The translations under genes were made by a program, and so were the position numbers. Under the pieces are notes generated by a model. The model was not told the origin of the DNA and did not search any database. It worked only from the letters and a program-made list of their open reading frames with translations. From NCBI RefSeq assembly GCF_002419965.1, contig NZ_DIHC01000011.1, positions 186,491-250,490 of the forward strand: 64,000 nucleotides of DNA, read 5' to 3'. Every line of letters starts with the position of its first letter. The first letter of the stretch is position 1. The DNA comes from Pseudomonas sp. UBA5706. Its GTDB lineage: Bacteria; Pseudomonadota; Gammaproteobacteria; Pseudomonadales; Pseudomonadaceae. This document shows positions 61,791 to 64,000 of the stretch, in pieces.

Positions 61791-63641
61791 TCAGGGCTGC
61801 CAGAGGGTCTGACCGCCTCCGAGTTTGCGGTCCAGGAAGGTGGCGGCGCTGATCAGTGCCAAGTGACTGAGGGCCTGAGGCGTGTTGCCCAGATGATGCC
61901 CGTGGGTGTCGAATTCTTCAGCGTACAGCCCCACTGGATTGGCGTAACGCAGCAGTTGTTCGAACTCCAGATGCGCCTGCTCCACGCGCCCTGCCCGGGC
62001 CAGGCATTCGACGTACCAGAACGAACATGCCACGAATGCGCCTTCCTCACCGTCCAGGCCATCGCCGTACTCGTCGTCATTGCGATAACGAAAGACCATG
62101 CCGTCGCGCACCAGCGTGCGTTCAATGGCTTTCAGGGTCTGTAGCCACTTGGGGTCGCTGGCGCCGACGAAGCGTACCAACGGCATCAACAGCATCGACG
62201 CGTCGAGGTTCTTGCTGCCCTTGTGCTGGACGAAGTGACCAAGGTCCTTGTCCCAGAAGTTGTCCCAGATATCGTCATGGATCGCCTGGCGCTCCTTCGT
62301 CCAGCGCTCGAACGGCGCGGGCAGCGAGCGCTTGAACGACAGACGCAGCGCCCGGTCCAGCGCCACCCAGCACATCAGGCGCGAGTGCAGAAAATGCTTG
62401 TCGTCGCCGCGCATCTCCCAGATCCCGACGTCCCTGCTGCGCCAGTTATCGCACAGCTCGTTGACCAACCGCGTGGTGTTCTTCCAGCCATCGTGGGAGA
62501 TCGCCTCACCGTATTTGTTGGCCAGATACACCGCGTCCAACAGTTCGCCGTAGATGTCCAGCTGGGTCTGTTTGTAGGCTTCATTACCGATGCGTACCGG
62601 GGTCGCGCCGCGATAGCCTGAAAGGTGCGTGAGCTCTTCTTCGGGCAACTCTTCACGGCCAGCCAGCGAATACAGGATGCCGAGCTTGGTCGATTCGTCA
62701 GAGCAGTCGCCCATGCGCTCGCGCACCCATTTCATGAAGGCATTGGCTTCCTCGGTATAACCCAGGCGCATGAAGGCATAGACGGTGAACGAGGCGTCGC
62801 GGATCCAGGTGTAGCGATAATCCCAGTTGCGCGCGCCGCCCTCTTCTTCCGGCAACCCGAAAGTAGCCGCCGCGACAATTCCGCCGTGTTTGCGCGAGGT
62901 CAGCAGCTTGAGCGCCAATGCGGAACGGTTGACCACTTCGCGCCAGCGGCCCTGGTAATGGGAATGACGACTCCAGTGCTGCCAATAGTGCACCGTCTTC
63001 TTGAGGTCGTCATCGCACTGGGTGGCCCTGACCTTGTGATCGTCAGCACCGCCGAGCATGAACTCGACGATGTCGCCCTGCTTCATCTCGAAGTCGGCCA
63101 CCGCAGCCTGATCGTCGAGCTGCAGGTCAACGGTGGCACATAGGCGAAGGGGCGGCTGATCCTGCGCCTCGAAACGCACATCAGCTCCATCCATCACGGC
63201 GCGGGTTTCAGCACGACTGTAGTCGTGTCGCACCCGGCAGAGCATGCGCACCCGGGTGGTGCCATGGCGCACGTGAATCCGGCGTACCAGCCTCGGCAAG
63301 TCATCGACTTCGTCGGCGATGGGCATCAGGTCCGTGACCTCGACCACCGCATCCCTGGCAATCCAGCGGGTCATCAGCACGTTGGTTTCAGGCAGGTAAA
63401 GCTGCTGGCGGCGCGCATCGGGCAGGCATGGCGCCAGTTGAAAGATGCCGGCGTCCGGCGTGTCGAGCAGCGCGCTGAAAATGCTCGGGCTGTCAAAATC
63501 GGGCCAACAGCAGAAGTCGATGCTGCCGGTGTCAGCCACCAGCGCGGCACTGCGCATATCGCCGATGATGCCGTGATGCTCGATCGCGTTTTGCGCTTCA
63601 TCGTGCGGCATGCCGCCGGTGGTGCGGATGGGTTCAGCCAT
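61791..63641 (-). CDS. GH15-family glucoamylase/trehalase-like enzyme
   Basis: A 616-residue glycoside hydrolase of family 15 with the usual layout. The N-terminal super-sandwich domain covers about residues 15-230 (HHGIIGDMRSAALVADTGSI, DFCCWPDFDSPSIFSALLD). The catalytic (alpha/alpha)6 barrel contains GGARNWDYRYTWIRDASFTV, KQTQLDIYGELLDAVYLANK and GLYAEEFDTHGHHLGNTPQA, the last carrying a candidate catalytic Glu. Bacterial members without signal peptide act in the cytoplasm on trehalose or malto-oligosaccharides. Its start overlaps the end of the SDR gene by 8 bases, so the genes form an operon. Confidence 0.9.
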   Translation of the reverse strand: MAEPIRTTGGMPHDEAQNAIEHHGIIGDMRSAALVADTGSIDFCCWPDFDSPSIFSALLDTPDAGIFQLAPCLPDARRQQLYLPETNVLMTRWIARDAVVEVTDLMPIADEVDDLPRLVRRIHVRHGTTRVRMLCRVRHDYSRAETRAVMDGADVRFEAQDQPPLRLCATVDLQLDDQAAVADFEMKQGDIVEFMLGGADDHKVRATQCDDDLKKTVHYWQHWSRHSHYQGRWREVVNRSALALKLLTSRKHGGIVAAATFGLPEEEGGARNWDYRYTWIRDASFTVYAFMRLGYTEEANAFMKWVRERMGDCSDESTKLGILYSLAGREELPEEELTHLSGYRGATPVRIGNEAYKQTQLDIYGELLDAVYLANKYGEAISHDGWKNTTRLVNELCDNWRSRDVGIWEMRGDDKHFLHSRLMCWVALDRALRLSFKRSLPAPFERWTKERQAIHDDIWDNFWDKDLGHFVQHKGSKNLDASMLLMPLVRFVGASDPKWLQTLKAIERTLVRDGMVFRYRNDDEYGDGLDGEEGAFVACSFWYVECLARAGRVEQAHLEFEQLLRYANPVGLYAEEFDTHGHHLGNTPQALSHLALISAATFLDRKLGGGQTLWQP

Positions 63642-64000
63642 TGTTGCGAAACTCCGGATACAGGCTCATGCCGCCGTCGATGAACAAGGTAGTGCCATGC
63701 ACATAGTCGGACGCGTCGGAGGCCAGCCAGACCACGGCATTGGCTACATCTTCAGCCTCTCCGACCCTGCCATAGGGGATCAGCTTCAACAGTTGCTGCT
63801 CAGCATCGCCGGAGGTCGCTTTGGTGTTGATGGCCGTGCGAATCGCACCCGGCGCAATGCTGTTGACGCGAATGCGTTGCTCGCCGACTTCCTGGGCGAT
63901 GCTGCGCATGAGCAGATCCACCCCGCCCTTGGAGGCTGCGTAGTTGACGTGACCGGCCCAGGGAATGACCTGATGCACAGAACTCATGTGAATGATCTTG
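63634..64000 (-). CDS. SDR oxidoreductase, glucose-1-dehydrogenase-like (5' end beyond the window)
   Basis: The C-terminal ~120 residues of a classical short-chain dehydrogenase; the N-terminal NAD(P)-binding part lies beyond the right edge. The catalytic motif YxxxK is visible (VNYAASKGGVDLLMRSIAQE), then the conserved RIRVNSIAPGAIRT and the C-terminal YVHGTTLFIDGGMSLYPEF, which fits the glucose 1-dehydrogenase group. It overlaps the GH15 gene by 8 bases and belongs to the same operon; a role in glucose released by the GH15 enzyme is an inference. Confidence 0.85.
   Translation of the reverse strand, partial: KIIHMSSVHQVIPWAGHVNYAASKGGVDLLMRSIAQEVGEQRIRVNSIAPGAIRTAINTKATSGDAEQQLLKLIPYGRVGEAEDVANAVVWLASDASDYVHGTTLFIDGGMSLYPEFRNNG

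Overview
The window is about 60% G+C and its gene families, gene pairs and two tRNA-Val(GAC) genes point to a Pseudomonas chromosome, most likely of the fluorescens/syringae lineage. That placement rests on recognising protein families, not on a search. About 55 protein genes, two tRNAs and three decayed genes can be supported. No rRNA, CRISPR array, prophage or intact insertion sequence was seen.

Layout. 0-8.97 kb is accessory metabolism: a DMT exporter, a lipoprotein sugar dehydrogenase, a Tat-exported cupin, a GlxA-type regulator next to an amidase-creatininase operon, and a YdbC-type aldo/keto reductase divergent from a LysR regulator. 9-16.3 kb mixes small metabolic genes with three degraded genes: fetB with a stop and two frameshifts, the 3' half of mntP, and a DeoR regulator joined to a foreign tail. 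16.4-25 kb is mostly housekeeping: a pseudouridine synthase, an acyltransferase, an ammonium transporter, a YqjD/E/K-like operon, an EAL phosphodiesterase and dgt. 25.3-30.3 kb is a BvgAS/EvgAS-like phosphorelay. 30.5-53.9 kb holds yggL, dacB, pbpG, terC-nhaR, yceH, mntH, norR, the two tRNA-Val genes and several small exported proteins. It also carries a 1.2-kb tandem array of inverted REP-like elements at 43.5-44.7 kb.

The most interesting block is 54.2-60.2 kb. Five co-oriented genes, the first four overlapping by 4 bases, look like a complete route to polyprenyl-phosphoryl-D-arabinose and its use. They encode a HAD phosphatase fused to a UbiA phosphoribosyl transferase, DprE1-like and DprE2-like epimerase subunits, a YbhN-like membrane protein that could be a flippase, and a GT-C type glycosyltransferase. 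The pathway is best known from mycobacterial cell walls. The substrate that receives the sugar here is not visible in the window.

The right end has an A+T-rich orphan gene with an Ig-like N-terminus, a DUF2945 protein, a GH15 glucoamylase/trehalase-like enzyme, and a short-chain dehydrogenase cut by the window edge.
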